Below, piece by piece: positions 53,110 through 64,000 of a stretch of 64,000 nt of DNA. The notes below the pieces were generated by a model. The model was given only the letters and a program-made list of their open reading frames with translations. It had not been told where the DNA came from and ran no database searches. Source of the stretch: Euglena gracilis (taxonomy: Eukaryota > Euglenida > Euglenophyceae > Euglenales); the NCBI GenBank assembly GCA_039621445.1, contig CP154956.1, forward strand, positions 68,999,649 to 69,063,648, read 5' to 3'. Position numbers and translations under genes: made by a program. How positions within the stretch are numbered: the stretch's first letter is position 1; each line of letters starts with the position of its first letter.

Positions 53110-54267
53110 ATTCACACACCACCTCGGAAGATAAACCCAGAGACTTATACATTTTCACTGCTGCACCTCTGGTGGTGTGATCCCCAAAACAGATGTCGGA
53201 ATACCATGGCTGTGCAATTTTTTTTTCGTTATCCGCCCCAATGCTATTGGCACTCAAGGGTGGGGGGGATTCAAACCCAGAAACAGTGGACCACTTTTCT
53301 TTCCCACAGATGCAGTCAGTGCAACGTAGTATTGGAGCAGATGTGCAGGGGACAAAGTGTGTATGGAGGGTAAGGTGAGTAATCGTTCGAACTTCATTGT
53401 TCTGGCTCCCTTCCTCTGCAGGGCCCAGTAGTGGGCATCACCTTGCACCGACTTCCTTCTGATGGATCTGGCCAAGTCTATTGGCCTGCAAAGGTGAAAA
53501 ATCCCCAAAATGATGATGGCCCTGTCTCTGACTTGCTGAACACAGCCCCATTCCAGGGGGGTGGACTCGATTTCCAGCAACAATGTTTTAGCATCCAAAA
53601 AATCAGCATACTTTTCCCCTGAAGATTGCCACAACTTCTTGGCCTGCTTGACGAAAGCTGAAAAACGTACTTGTTCCCAACCAGGCAGCAGTAAAATTGC
53701 ACTGTAAGCATTCCTGGCCTGATGAGGCTGCAGCTGAGCCAGCCTGAAAATCCAACCTGCAATTTCACCCAAGGACATGTTGGGGGGATCACCCCCTTGA
53801 CTCACACAAAAATTACACAAACACCGGAAGGCTTTGTCATATCTGGACAGATTTCCCAGCTTGTTCAGATATAATGTGATATTTTCAGATGAAACTTGTT
53901 TTCTCTGTAGACCCTCCCTGATAGCAACACACAGAGGAGGGGCCATTTGGTGGGGGGCATGTGTTCCCCCAGCCAACTTTGAAAAAGCTCCCACTTGGGC
54001 TGCACCAGAACTGTGGGGGATCCGTTGGTTTGCAGCATGCTTAACAGGGGCCACCACACAGTCCAAACCCAGTGTGGGATCACAGTCAGACAGATTAGAT
54101 GGGGGTTGTCCCTGAGTCTGCAGAGCCACTGGAGAATTAAGGTCCAGGGGGGATTGGCATACACTTGCTGCAGATTTTCCAGGGGACATTCCAAAGCATT
54201 GACTGCAATGGCTTGATGATGAGGCCACCTGGACACAAATTTGTCCAGTTGTTTGTTGCCTGGGCAA
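53110..54267 (-). CDS. DIRS tyrosine recombinase (one frameshift)
   Basis: The main frame 54267-53254 contains the helical core-binding region (RYDKAFRCLCNFCVSQGG) and the first catalytic Arg in HLCRPIDLARS. After a frameshift in a G run near 53262, the frame ending near 53110 carries HTTRGAAVKMYKSLGL (His-x-x-Arg) and WKNFEAFSKHYLR with the expected catalytic Tyr. The catalytic set R...HxxR...Y is therefore present. In DIRS elements this enzyme integrates a circular DNA intermediate. The frameshift may be a sequencing error in the homopolymer or a real inactivating change. Confidence 0.88.
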
Positions 54268-54479
54268 ACATGTCCACCTGGGGACAAAATTGAATGCCTG
54301 AGAAAATTTTCAAAATTGTCTGAAAATCTGACTTTTTTAGAGTGTAGTCTCCCCTGTCCATGGCCCACCTGCTTAGACCATCTGCCAGCATGTCCTCTGA
54401 CCTGACCCAGTTTGGAATGACTGTAATCCTTTGTGTGTGACACCAATTTAAAAATGGCCTCATGAGGGAGTTGAACTTT

Positions 54480-54940
54480 GGTAATCTCCCCCCCTCCTTT
54501 CTAAAGTAATTGTAAGCCACCTGATTGTCTATGGAGAGAAAAACGTTTTCTCCATATTTTGCTAAGCTTTTTGTGGCTGAAATGGCAGCTTTTAACTCAT
54601 TTATGTTTATGTGGAGCCCTTTCTCTCATCTCCATAATTCTTGAAGCTGGCTGCCTGAGGTGATGTCTACAGCCCCCCACCCCTTGTCTGAACTGTCTGA
54701 GTGAATCCTTCTGACTGCACTGTGGTGTGTGAAAGATCTGCCTTCCCAATCCCTTAGCAGACCCCCCATCTCTTTGACTTGGGACCTTAAAAGAGGAGGA
54801 ATTGGTGCTTTTCTGTCCGCTCCCTGAGTGGTGTGTTGGTACACAAATTGTACCAACAGGTCTGTAAAAGCCCTGAGACAGGGCAGGGCAGTGAGAAAGC
54901 TTCTCACTTGCCCCAGGATGGCAGCTACCTTTCTGCATGA
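54480..54940 (-). pseudogene. DIRS RNase H domain
   Basis: Minus-strand pieces: SDSSDKGWGAVD near 54700 (first catalytic Asp), an ELKAAISA..LAKYGENVFLSIDNQ stretch near 54590-54525 (Glu and Asp positions) and WVRSEDMLADGLSRW near 54400-54360. These sit between reverse transcriptase and recombinase, as in DIRS. The frame is interrupted by a stop near 54600. Confidence 0.75.
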
Positions 54941-54987
54941 AATTTCTGCCTGGGTGAGAAATTTGCCTAATTACTTTCGAACTGTTT

Positions 54988-55971
54988 TCAATTTTGCAGC
55001 AGGCACCTGTAGAAGGCTTTTTCCAGACTGATCTGAAAGCCTAGATGATGCACCAACTGGCTTGGGGTGGTGTTTGACGTTTTGAAGATTATTGACATCC
55101 CACTGTCCTCCAAATCTTGCAGCAAAATGGCTGTGTGTTTTTCTGCCAAACCCATGGACTTTGCAATGAGTAAAATATCGTCGGGGTAAATGAAAACCTG
55201 CAAACCTTTTTTCCTCCACCTTTTGAGGAATACATTCATGACTTGCAGCCACAAGTAGGGCAGGGTGTTTAACCCAAAACAAGCCCCCTCCATTTGGAAA
55301 GCTCTGTCCCCTAACTTTATCCTGATGAAAGGTTTTAGGTCTGCGGACAGCTCCAAGTGAAAATAGCGTTTTTGAGGTCTATCTTGGTGGCCTACATGCC
55401 TTGCTGCCGGTGTGGAAAAAAATCTTTCCGATGATCTAATTTGAAATGGGGGGGGGCACCAGTTCTTGATTGATCTCTCGACAATCTGAAATGAGTCTGA
55501 GTTTCCCCCCCCTTGATGCTCTGATTTATTCAGAACAAACCAGGGAACCAGGTACCTTGTACCCCAAAAGGGAACATCTCTGGCTGCCTTGGCTTCCACA
55601 TACTCTTCCATCACCTGCAAGGCCAGGTCTATCTCCTCCTGAGACTTTTGTTGCTCTCTGACTTGAAGATGGTGCCCCTGAAAGTGGGGCTCTACCCCTT
55701 CCATTATCAGTCTCTGAACTCTGTGGGGGGCATTTCTCTCTCTTTGAAAGGGAGCCAGCCCTTCCAAAGGAGATGATGCCACCTTGGCTTTTGGAAAAAG
55801 GCCACCATGGCCCAAAGGTGATTCGACCGCCATGGTCTGGACCCCTAACGTCACCCTGACAGGGGGTACATGGGAGAGGATGGACACCTTTTCCTCTCCC
55901 ACCTTTCCAGCCTCCTTTGAAGCTGCTCTTGAAACCACATCTGAATCCTCATTTGGCTCCTTTGAATCCAC
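54988..55971 (-). CDS. DIRS reverse transcriptase
   Basis: Motifs in order on the minus strand: KRYFHLELSADLKPFIRI (finger/palm region, around 55350), FGLNTLPYLWLQVMN (around 55240) and FIYPDDILLIAKS (catalytic box, around 55180). The box reads Y-P-D-D, with Pro where M, V, L or A is usual. The upstream part has a Ser/Glu-rich linker. A G-run near 55450 hints at a frameshift. It copies element RNA into DNA. Confidence 0.88.
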   Translation of the reverse strand: MDSKEPNEDSDVVSRAASKEAGKVGEEKVSILSHVPPVRVTLGVQTMAVESPLGHGGLFPKAKVASSPLEGLAPFQRERNAPHRVQRLIMEGVEPHFQGHHLQVREQQKSQEEIDLALQVMEEYVEAKAARDVPFWGTRYLVPWFVLNKSEHQGGGNSDSFQIVERSIKNWCPPPFQIRSSERFFSTPAARHVGHQDRPQKRYFHLELSADLKPFIRIKLGDRAFQMEGACFGLNTLPYLWLQVMNVFLKRWRKKGLQVFIYPDDILLIAKSMGLAEKHTAILLQDLEDSGMSIIFKTSNTTPSQLVHHLGFQISLEKAFYRCLLQN

Positions 55972-55989
55972 CCTTGGATGCTTGTGCTC

Positions 55990-56830
55990 TCCACTTGAAC
56001 TGGTACTGCGGCTCAGGCTCTGTGGAAGATCTGACCTCCCATACTGATTTGTTGGATGTTCTTCTCCAGGCGTTGAGACTTCACGTCTTCCTCGGTGAAC
56101 AGCAGATCCCCGCTGCCTCCACTATTCTGTGTTCGACAAAATCCGGGAACCGCCAGTTCCTTGCGCTCTCCTTGCAGCTTGTGGTACAGCTCCGCCAGCA
56201 CCTGCCATACTTGCAGATTTGCCCTCGCCTGCAGCTGACGGTCCGCCTCCTTGACGAGTTGTTGGCCAAAATCCTCAAACTGTGGAGAACGGTCTGTGAC
56301 GCTGCCCGCAGCGCAGTGTCCTCCTTCTTCTTTTGCGCGGGGAGTAAATTATTCTTCGGCGCACGCGATGGCAGGCCCGTGAACCTGGGCACTGCATTCA
56401 GCAAGATCTTCAAGCCAATCTTCTGCTCCGGCCGTGTGGACCTCGCCCAGAGCTCCTGCAACTCTTTGGGCAGCAAAACCGCTGGTTCGTCCCAGTCAAA
56501 ACGGCCTCCAACTCCTTTTCGGGTGATGCCTGGCCCTCCTCCGCCCAGGGTTCTCCTTCAATGGCTGAAGTCAACGCAAATGCAGCTTGAGTTCGAGGTT
56601 GGACATCAGCGCCATTCCCAGCAACCAGGCATCACGATAAGATGCGAATGTTGATTTTACCATGGCCACCCCAGACACTTGAAATAATCTTTTCGAGAGC
56701 ATTCCAGTGGACATAAAGCCCCCCGGCCATTGAACTGCAAGCCCGCGTTCAGGATCTTCTGCATGTCGTTGTTCAACAGGATCTTCAATCTGCGAATGTC
56801 GAAGATAACTGTGGCCCATGTCGGCTCGAA
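55990..56830 (-). pseudogene. DIRS ORF1 (gag-like), fragmentary
   Basis: Minus-strand frames 56476-56081 (QKIGLKILLNAVPRFTGLPS, Lys/Arg-rich) and 56819-56571 precede the reverse transcriptase and share its strand. No zinc finger is seen. Several frameshifts are needed to link the frames. Identity is by position only. Confidence 0.45.
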
Positions 56831-56948
56831 CTGCGTGTTCTCCAGCGTTGTCAGCGCAGAAAATAGCTCCTCTGAAGCGTTGTCGATTTGTATCTTCAGC
56901 AGCGTTCGCTTTGTTGTGATGTGTTCAAACGCTTCCGTTAAGCAGGGC

Positions 56949-57726
56949 TTATGTCAGCCAACTGTCGGCGCAAAAAGCAGTAAGAGGGAACCCCCCACAA
57001 ATAAACACAGAACAACAGCCGGCGCAAAGAGGTAGGTCACATCTTGGTGCAGTGCTGAGCAAGGGGGGTCCCCCCCAGTCACACCTTATTGTAACTCCGG
57101 TCCAAACAGAAAAGATTTTCTCATCTGACAAGATAACTTTGAACCAGAAGAATGTACGCTGTTCACGTGCATATCGCAAGTGCTTCTTCCTATTCACCAT
57201 AGACAGCAGGGGCTTCTTCACTATCCGAACACGTTTGAACCCCATTTTCTCAGCAGATGCTGAACAGTCCTCCCCGAAGGCAGGGGTGGAGTCTGAACGC
57301 ATGAAAGAAAGAAGCTGCATGCCGGAACATCATTTTTTGGACCTGAATCACTGCCCCAGGTGGCCTGCTGGTGAGGGCTGTCACCATGTCAGCATGTAGT
57401 TGCTTGGCCAAGTGCTTAGCACCCCAGAATGGGTGTTTGTTAGCAAGGCGAAAGAGGGCAGTTCGAGACCTAAACAGTTGAAACATTTGACAAATATAGC
57501 AAACGAATGCCACAACACACCGTAGCCCCAGTTCTGAAGGTCTGCCTCCATCCGGTTGAACGGAAATGTTCCCAGAGGCACAAACTTGTTTGATAATTGA
57601 ATGCACTGTGCTTCGGGGAATCTTATCCTGGGCTGCAATTGCACCGTAGCTAAAGCCTTAGAAACGTGCTTGCCAAACCCTTTCTCTTAGAGCATCGCGC
57701 TCTGGGCCGGTGCGCTTGGGCGCCAT
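56949..57726 (-). pseudogene. Tc1/mariner transposase, N-terminal half
   Basis: Starts MAPKRTGPERDALRERVW (near 57726), continues in other frames through an IIKQVCASGN helix-turn-helix and GGRPSELG linker (57600-57520), then NRKKHLRYAREQRTFFW and VILSDEKIFSVW (about 57195-57100). The DIRS element begins shortly after the first catalytic Asp. At least two frameshifts are required. Confidence 0.8.
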
Positions 57727-57904
57727 GGTGGCAAAAAGCTTCTGCATATATGCAACGCAAAGTGCACCAGGCACTATGAGGGCAGATTGGCACGAGTTAC
57801 ACCATATTATTCCCCCATCCCTTACAACACCTTTTTTCCTTTCAGGGGCCTGTATGTATAGATATGTCCATCTTAGTGTATGAGTAGTTTTGTCCGAGAC
57901 TGTA

Positions 57905-58700
57905 ATACCCCCAGGGAATACCCTCATCCCCCCCGTCGAATTGCTCCCCCCCCAAAGTAGCAAAAATTTTGGCAATTTTTTGCTACTTTGATCCCCCCCC
58001 CCCTCAAAGTGGCCATTTCCTTCGGCGCCAAAGGCGCCGAAAGCCAAAATTTGACCCCCCCCCAAAACTGCCCCCCCCCCGGCCAACGTGGCCATTTTAG
58101 GATCCCACGGTGCCTGGAGGGTGGCCACTTTGAGGGGTTTACCCCCAATGCGCCATCTTTCAGTCCATCCCGGTGCAGGATGCGTTGTTTTGGGAGTTGG
58201 GGGGGAGGGAAATGCGCCCGGAAAATTTCGGGGACGTTTGGTCCAGGATTTCCATTCCCGAAAACCTCCGCTTTTCAAAAGTCCCGAGATAAACCGCGAC
58301 CAGGGACGGAGGGGCCTCACTTGCGAAAAAAGGCAAGGTGGGACAGACCCGAAAGTGTGGTGCAAGGGGGGTCCGCTCGTGTCTTGCTCCGGCAATTTTT
58401 TTTTCGTGATGGTGGCTGCCCGCTTGGCTTAGCTTTTCTGGGTAGCGTCTTTTTTACCGGAGTTTTCTGACCCACAATGCGACCCAGCGGGCCAGAAGGG
58501 CCGGCGCCCCGAGCGCCGCACTTTACCCTTGGTTTTTGAGATATTTTGAAATTTTCGATTTTTTGACCCCAAAATGACCCTGCAATTTCCCGGAAAAAAA
58601 ACGGTAGACAACTTTTTTGCTCGGGCCAGATCTCCGGACTGGCGGGGACTTGTGGGTAACCCGACAGCTCTGGAGAAACTAGGGACCCTCTCCTAACCTA
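57905..58700. repeat. C/G-run repeats right of the Tc1/mariner element
   Basis: 57905 onward continues the AATAATACCC repeat cut at 51985. It then contains 'ccttcggcgccaaaggcgccgaa' and 'ttgacccc' motifs of the type seen in other intronic repeats. No gene is seen. Confidence 0.5.
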
Positions 58701-59099
58701 TGGGCTATTCACTTTGGGGGCCCGGAAATCAGGTCACATCGATAATCCTCGATCGGATTTCGACATCGATAATCAGGGACGAGGGGGGCGGGGGGCGGGG
58801 GGGATGGGGGCAGGGGTGTCAGGGGGGGGGTTTGGGGGGGGGGGGTAAGCTTCGCTCTTACTCTAAAGAGATAAGAGCTCAGCGACCAGGGTGTGACGTA
58901 GAGCTGAGCTCTTTGGGAGACCACCCCCGCCGGGGGCGGCGGCCACGCTTTGTTCGCGCCTCTAGGCTCTTCCGTTGCGGCTTCAGTTGCTGCTGCCTCA
59001 GATACGCCGCGCAGACAGCACACATTCTTTTTTTAAAGCCATCTTTTATTGAAAATAAATCGGAGGTCCCGCGTTTTCGGAGCAGTGGTGACTTGTGTA

Positions 59100-59190
59100 C
59101 CAGGCAGCCGTAAGGCCATGGTACTGTGTATGTAGGTATAAGCCTACGGCCAGATATAGCTCTGAGCCCCATACACAGTACTATGCTAGG
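59100..59190. repeat. Short inverted repeat (possible hairpin)
   Basis: 'tactgtgtatg' (about 59121-59131) pairs with 'catacacagta' (about 59170-59180). It could be a small RNA fold or an element end; nothing else supports either. Confidence 0.35.
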
Positions 59191-59779
59191 TGGCATTCCT
59201 AAAGATGGCCAACGGCCTGAATTAGGAATACCTAAACCTTATTCTGGTTCTCCTCTCCACAGGTGGTATTTTATTCTCATTTTCTTCTTCACTTGAATTT
59301 CAAGTTTGATTTGTTTCATTTGAAGTCCGAAACGGACAGCCAAGTCACTTGGCATTTCCTTTGTGTAGCCCATAGGGCTTCTCCACCTACTTTGTCCTCT
59401 GCCTCTCAATTGGGGAAAAGGGCTTTCAACTTTTATATTATTTTATTTTTTCTTTTGTTACTCCAACTTTTCACCTTGCGCACCAAAGGCCAAAAGCGAG
59501 GAAAATGGTTGGACGTACACTTGGTAGCAGTTTAGGTTTTCGATCCTTTTGACCGCAAACGGTCGTGTGGTGCCCCGCCTACAGGCGACCACAGGCACTA
59601 CAAGCCGTTTCCGGCCAAAGCCGTACGCACGGACACATCCTCTGACGGTTCGCAGTATACGCTGCTTCAATCCTCAGAGTTCGGGTCTCTGCTTACTTTT
59701 TATACTATCCCCTCTTTTTGTACTTGTTTCTGCATTTTACACCACAAGTTACACTTGGTTTTTGTGTTTTGCTTCAAAA

Positions 59780-60076
59780 ATGCAGAGCACAACTCCCATT
59801 GACTACGCTGCATTGATTGGTTCACTTCGAGGACTTGAACATGCGGCATCATTGACCAGCTCTAATGAGCATTCTCAACCCCATAGGGGTACTCCAGCAT
59901 TGACTCATTTTGCAGGTAATCCTCCTTCCCCGCGTCTGTCACACCTATCGGTGTCTGTGTCGAATAATCCCCCGCCCTGCCCGGTGGGCACCCCCACACC
60001 TATCGGTGTCAAGCTCTATAGAGCAACCCCATGCCCAACAGGCACAACCCCTTTTGTTGGAAAGCCGATCGGCTAA
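59780..60076 (+). CDS. Pro/Thr-rich N-terminal ORF of the retrotransposon
   Basis: An ATG frame of 98 codons starting MQSTTPIDYAALIGSLRGLE and ending in Pro-rich sequence where the phrase PTPIG and near variants repeat. The next frame to the right shares no obvious homology. It may be the start of Gag, cut off from the main frame by the microsatellite. Confidence 0.45.
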   Translation: MQSTTPIDYAALIGSLRGLEHAASLTSSNEHSQPHRGTPALTHFAGNPPSPRLSHLSVSVSNNPPPCPVGTPTPIGVKLYRATPCPTGTTPFVGKPIG

Positions 60077-60571
60077 AACCCATTCCCCCCGGCGAGATCT
60101 CGCACTGGTGCCGATAGGCACATTTGACTCTGAGGAGGATACGCCACGGCAACTTTTTGTTGAGGGTGGGTTAGAAACACCATGTTTCTTTCAGCCCCCC
60201 CCCCTATGCTTCCCCCCACAAGTCCGATTGGACAATTGCACGCACCACCCGATATGGGTTTTTTTCCGGCATTGTTATGGCACCCGGAGATGCGTTTGAA
60301 AGTTCCTGCTTATACAAGTCCCACAGAGTCCATGAACAGTGATGTGGAGGAGGTGTAAATATTTCCCCCCGACACATTACCGTAATTCAGCGCATAGTCG
60401 CAAATCTCCCAGTGGACCACCCGCTAATGCGGCAAATCTCCCATGTTCACACTTGTGTAGCGGATTGCGCAATGACACTTAACAAGGTTTTGGATTTTGA
60501 TGAATACATCCAAAAGGTTGAGAACACAAGCTGGATTACCGGAGGGGAGGGAGTTGGGGTGAAGAGGGCCA

Positions 60572-61165
<594 letters not shown>

Positions 61166-61374
61166 TCTCACAATCCACCAGTGTGGACCTGGCAACTTTG
61201 CGTCCAGGTTTGGACAAACTTTTCCAGGCACATTTGCCACAACGCTTCCAAAAAGTGAGTGAAGCCATGTGTGAACCCAATCTGCAATGGTGCGATTTTA
61301 TCCAACATGCAACATAGTTTGTAAGCTTTATCCCATCAATTGGAGCCAATTACGGCTATTTTCCACAAAAAAAG

Positions 61375-63093
61375 TTGCATGAACCTCCCATCAAAAGTCC
61401 CAATTTGGGACAATTTATCACATTGGAGCAAATCTCCACACTTGCAACCGCATTTCAGGAAGCGCAACAGCGCATTTTCCAATTGAGCGGTGATTCCGCG
61501 AATTTTGCCCACTTTCCTGCCCAAGCCAATGAAAGTTTTGCCCCCCGCTCGTATGTGCAACAATTGGAGGAAAGACTTTCTCGATTGGAGCAGAAATATT
61601 GCCATTGTAGCGAAATTCCCGCTGAAATTGCGAGTTTTCAAACCCAAATCGCGAATATCGCGAGTAGGATTGACATTTTGCAACAACAGTGGCAAATTGA
61701 CACAATGGAAATACGGACCGCAACCGCGGATTTGCAGAACCGCAATGCGGCAACCCGTGCACCAACACAGGACATTAGCGGACTCAAGGCCACCATGGCC
61801 GATTTGCACAAACAGTTACAACAGGATGTTGGTAACATTGAAGTCTCATTGGCCAAGTTGCGCACCCGCTATGCGGAAGTAGCTGGTACGATCCAGGATG
61901 TTACCGGCATTCAAACCGCGATAGCGGATTTGCACAAAAAAATGCAAGAAATGAGCACAAAAATGCCTCAGGTGCAATCACCACCCCAAGGCATATTGCC
62001 GTTACCAACACCTACCCCCAAACTCCCAAACACACACTTGGACCAAATTTGCGCTGAAATGCGCGCGGAAAATCACCAAATTTTGCAAGGATTTTGTGAT
62101 AGTCTCATGAACACCGAGAAAACGGTAAAGCAGGATGTCACAAAACTGCAAAATGACCTTATCGCGCTATCCGCGCAAGTTTCAGTGTTGAAGGAACAGC
62201 CAATGGCTGAAAAGGTCAAAGATCCGCATTCGGACCAACCCACCAAGCCATCTCCACATTTGGAGAACATTTCTAGTGCGATGCGCATTTTGGTGACAAG
62301 AGTACAGGAATTCGACACTGGTTTTGGTGCAATTTCACACGATTTTCAGTCGACATCCGACAAAATCCCTCTTTTGGATGAGTTACCCTCATACCGTAGG
62401 CGGATTAAGCGTTTGCAGGAGGATGTGGGTCGGATAACCGACAATTGGCAGGTTGTTGACCATTTGGAGCAAAGTGTGCATGAGTTTGCAACCAATTTGG
62501 ACCAAATTCATGCACAATTGCGTTCCACCCACCAAAACCCGCAATCGGGTATGGTTGGCACACTTGCCGCATCTTCCAGCTCAAAAAGCGCTATTCGCGC
62601 ACCAATCCCCGAGTCCACAGGTATATTGCCACCAAATAGCGTTTCCGCTCATGCGGTGGTTCCCCCATTAGCATTACCAGTCCCAATGGACGAGTTTTCG
62701 GATTATGAGTCGGTTTTTCAAGCGAAAACGAGACACCCCCCCCTCTTATATCAGGAGATTCTGAAATCCGAACTAATTTGTGGTATGATCCGCACCCCAA
62801 CACCGGGTATTGGTCATACTTCCCAAATTCGCTTAGTAACACCAATGGTGCAACCATGTGATACGTCACCCCCACATGCGCAACCGCATCACCAGTCGCG
62901 CAATCGCGATTCCCCGAAATTGCCTGGTACCTATGGTACACTAAGTGGTATGTTCCATGTGCATTCGCAAACTTATCCGAACAATACTCTTGGTGCAACT
63001 ACCGGTGTACCTGCACATGGTGCAATTTCGTGCCCGGGCCCACACACCTGGAATACCACCGAAGGGCCACAGGTTTCTCAGAAAGATTTTTAA
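61375..63093 (+). CDS. Gag-like coiled-coil protein of the retrotransposon, 572 codons
   Basis: The longest frame in the window. Residues about 60-270 are coiled coil with several repeats of a heptad pattern (for example VQQLEERLSRLEQKYCHC and two related blocks around ATADLQ / TMADLHKQLQQDVGN / AIADLHKKMQEM). The C-terminal third is Pro/Ser/His-rich. The starting ATG is at 61375; the frame may open further upstream in the microsatellite. Position before a gag-like frame and zinc knuckle suggests structural Gag. No enzyme motifs were seen. Confidence 0.7.
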   Translation: MHEPPIKSPNLGQFITLEQISTLATAFQEAQQRIFQLSGDSANFAHFPAQANESFAPRSYVQQLEERLSRLEQKYCHCSEIPAEIASFQTQIANIASRIDILQQQWQIDTMEIRTATADLQNRNAATRAPTQDISGLKATMADLHKQLQQDVGNIEVSLAKLRTRYAEVAGTIQDVTGIQTAIADLHKKMQEMSTKMPQVQSPPQGILPLPTPTPKLPNTHLDQICAEMRAENHQILQGFCDSLMNTEKTVKQDVTKLQNDLIALSAQVSVLKEQPMAEKVKDPHSDQPTKPSPHLENISSAMRILVTRVQEFDTGFGAISHDFQSTSDKIPLLDELPSYRRRIKRLQEDVGRITDNWQVVDHLEQSVHEFATNLDQIHAQLRSTHQNPQSGMVGTLAASSSSKSAIRAPIPESTGILPPNSVSAHAVVPPLALPVPMDEFSDYESVFQAKTRHPPLLYQEILKSELICGMIRTPTPGIGHTSQIRLVTPMVQPCDTSPPHAQPHHQSRNRDSPKLPGTYGTLSGMFHVHSQTYPNNTLGATTGVPAHGAISCPGPHTWNTTEGPQVSQKDF

Positions 63094-63111
63094 GGCACCA
63101 TCGCGATAGCG

Positions 63112-63411
63112 AACAAGGTGAAGCCCCAATGGGACGGTGACCCCACCACAGGAAAACAATTTTTTCGCGACTGGGAATATTATTGGGATTTGAAGGGACC
63201 TACCCAAGATGAAAACCCGGAGGTAAGCAAGATGAAATTTATTGATTGCCTCCCAAGTGAAGAAAAAGAACGCGCCAGACAATTAGTCATTTGCAGGCGC
63301 ATTTCTTTTGAGGAATTGGTTGAGCAATATGCTTCATCATGCTCCAGTTTGGTTTCCAGAATCAGTCTGGAAAACAAATGGCGGCAATTAACACCCCCGG
63401 ACCGCAAATGA
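63112..63411 (+). CDS. Retrotransposon gag core domain (gag-like)
   Basis: GKQFFRDWEYYWDLKGPTQD, KMKFIDCLPSEEKERARQ and ISFEELVEQYASS fit the helical core of retrotransposon Gag ('W...F...W......W....+...L...L.G.A...'). It is separated from the 572-codon frame by a stop at 63091-63093 and from the zinc knuckle by further stops, so the copy is damaged or the reading is frameshifted. Confidence 0.6.
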   Translation, partial: NKVKPQWDGDPTTGKQFFRDWEYYWDLKGPTQDENPEVSKMKFIDCLPSEEKERARQLVICRRISFEELVEQYASSCSSLVSRISLENKWRQLTPPDRK

Positions 63412-63807
63412 AGTCGATAGACTTGTGGTACTCCAAGTGGCTTGCATTGGCAGCCGAAGTTCATGAGTTAGGGGAAAAGCAAATCAAAGAGCATATTGAC
63501 GCGGTATAACTGCGCTATATCCCTAAACCCATCAAAGAAATTAACCGCGAGGAACTCGCGGGACACATTTTGACTCTGGACTGTGTTTCCAAAACAAACG
63601 AAGTCATCACAACTTCTGTGACAGATTGAATCGGCATATCACCACCACCCTACCGCGGGTGTACCCACCGTTTCAGTCAATGCAGTCCAAAGTACTACCT
63701 CCCCAAAATCACCAAAATCACCATCGAGTGATTCCAAAACGCGCTATCCGCGCTGAAAGCCCAAATCCCCTACACTGGATACCAAACCGCGCCATTCTCA
63801 CATTCTG

Positions 63808-63900
63808 ATCAAGTTCCGGACAAAGTGTGCTTTTTGTGTAATCAACCGGGACGCATGTCTCGTGGAGTGTCCGAAACCCCAAGCGCGAAAGCGCAGTAAG
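63808..63900 (+). pseudogene. Zinc-knuckle (CCHC) remnant of Gag
   Basis: The frame reads DKVCFLCNQPGRMS and, one base on, RECPKPQ-like sequence, a CX2CX4HX4C knuckle with the His changed and a frameshift. Arg/Ser-rich sequence follows to the window end, where the polyprotein presumably continues. Confidence 0.55.
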
Positions 63901-64000
63901 ACCCCCGGGGATCCCTCTCTTCCTGGAGTTCGCGTCCTTCGCGATTTGCGCATTCGCAGCGGTCGGGATACCGATCGGGTGATGGTAGACCACGTTCCTG

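Larger units (their letters stand above)
52640..57085 (-). mobile_element. DIRS-like tyrosine-recombinase retrotransposon inserted in the Tc1/mariner element
   Basis: Minus-strand order: gag-like region (about 56830-55990), reverse transcriptase (55971-54988), RNase H (about 54940-54480), tyrosine recombinase (54267 to about 53110). The terminal region 56949-57065 is inverted and split at the other end: its inner part matches 52738-52831 and its outer part 52970-53008, as expected for the terminal repeats and internal complementary region of DIRS elements, which lack LTRs and target duplications. The exact ends are uncertain by some tens of bases because there is no duplication to mark them. 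Confidence 0.85.
51987..57902 (-). mobile_element. Tc1/mariner DNA transposon, interrupted by a DIRS-like retrotransposon
   Basis: The 44 bp at 51987-52030 is repeated perfectly in inverted form at 57859-57902, and both ends are flanked by TA (51985-51986, 57903-57904), the standard Tc1/mariner target duplication. Transposase pieces lie on the minus strand: N-terminal MAPKRTGPERDALRERVW near 57726, a helix-turn-helix region about 57606-57500, the first catalytic Asp in VILSDEKIF near 57125, KYTIPTVKKAGSVMV near 52580, and NDLNPIEQIWSYVVKR near 52320. Frameshifts and the insertion make it inactive, but the perfect inverted repeats suggest a fairly recent arrival. Confidence 0.92.

Noticed and set aside
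53834-56654. Plus-strand frames such as the 245-codon one at 55917
   Set aside because: They are antisense to the DIRS reverse transcriptase, recombinase and gag region, which carry real motifs.

Overview
The window is nuclear DNA of a eukaryote, most likely a euglenid (Euglena-like) alga. Three things point there. Coding exons are short and GC-rich and are scattered in very long, low-complexity introns. Most introns are ordinary GT-AG, but several can only be removed at non-GT/AG positions and have ends that pair with each other; in the clearest one a CAG at +4 to +6 faces a CTG at -8 to -6, the arrangement known for euglenid nonconventional introns. The window is also crowded with microsatellites and small terminal-inverted-repeat transposons (MITEs). 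Species cannot be fixed from sequence alone.

Genes, all on the + strand: (1) about 819-8511, a protein with an N-terminal C2 domain of the EEIG1/EHBP1 type (NT-C2) and a C-terminal coiled coil; (2) about 15258-36972, a divergent dynein-heavy-chain-like gene in which AAA4, a short stalk-like helix, AAA5 and the AAA5-AAA6 linker are recognisable in the right order, followed by unfamiliar helical exons ending in a stop at 36972; (3) 37450-42737, the pyridoxal-phosphate homeostasis protein PLPBP/YggS, eight exons, nearly complete; (4) 44581 to about 50720, a YIPF6-like Golgi membrane protein, with one exon not found. They look like unrelated neighbouring genes, not an operon.

Mobile DNA: several MITE families with CAGGG...CCCTG ends and 8-bp target duplications (hAT-like) at 11345, 23193, 23673, 25140, 27800, 29945, 41559 and elsewhere; a 792-bp foldback element (13689-14480) with a decayed relative at 16441-16700; a Tc1/mariner element (51987-57902) that sits inside an older AATAATACCC-type repeat and is itself split by a DIRS-like tyrosine-recombinase retrotransposon (about 52640-57085); and at the right edge a partial retrotransposon with a coiled-coil Gag and a zinc knuckle (about 59780 to beyond 64000).

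The most interesting signal is that MITEs with perfect or near-perfect 8-bp target duplications lie inside reading frames of the dynein-like gene, and removing the element plus one copy of the duplication restores the frame exactly. One of them (25140-25259) belongs to the same family as intact MITEs elsewhere in the window. In euglenid nonconventional introns the CAG starts 3 nt inside the intron and the CTG ends 5 nt before its end; 3 + 5 = 8, the size of the target duplication. The window therefore looks like a series of snapshots of transposons turning into nonconventional introns.
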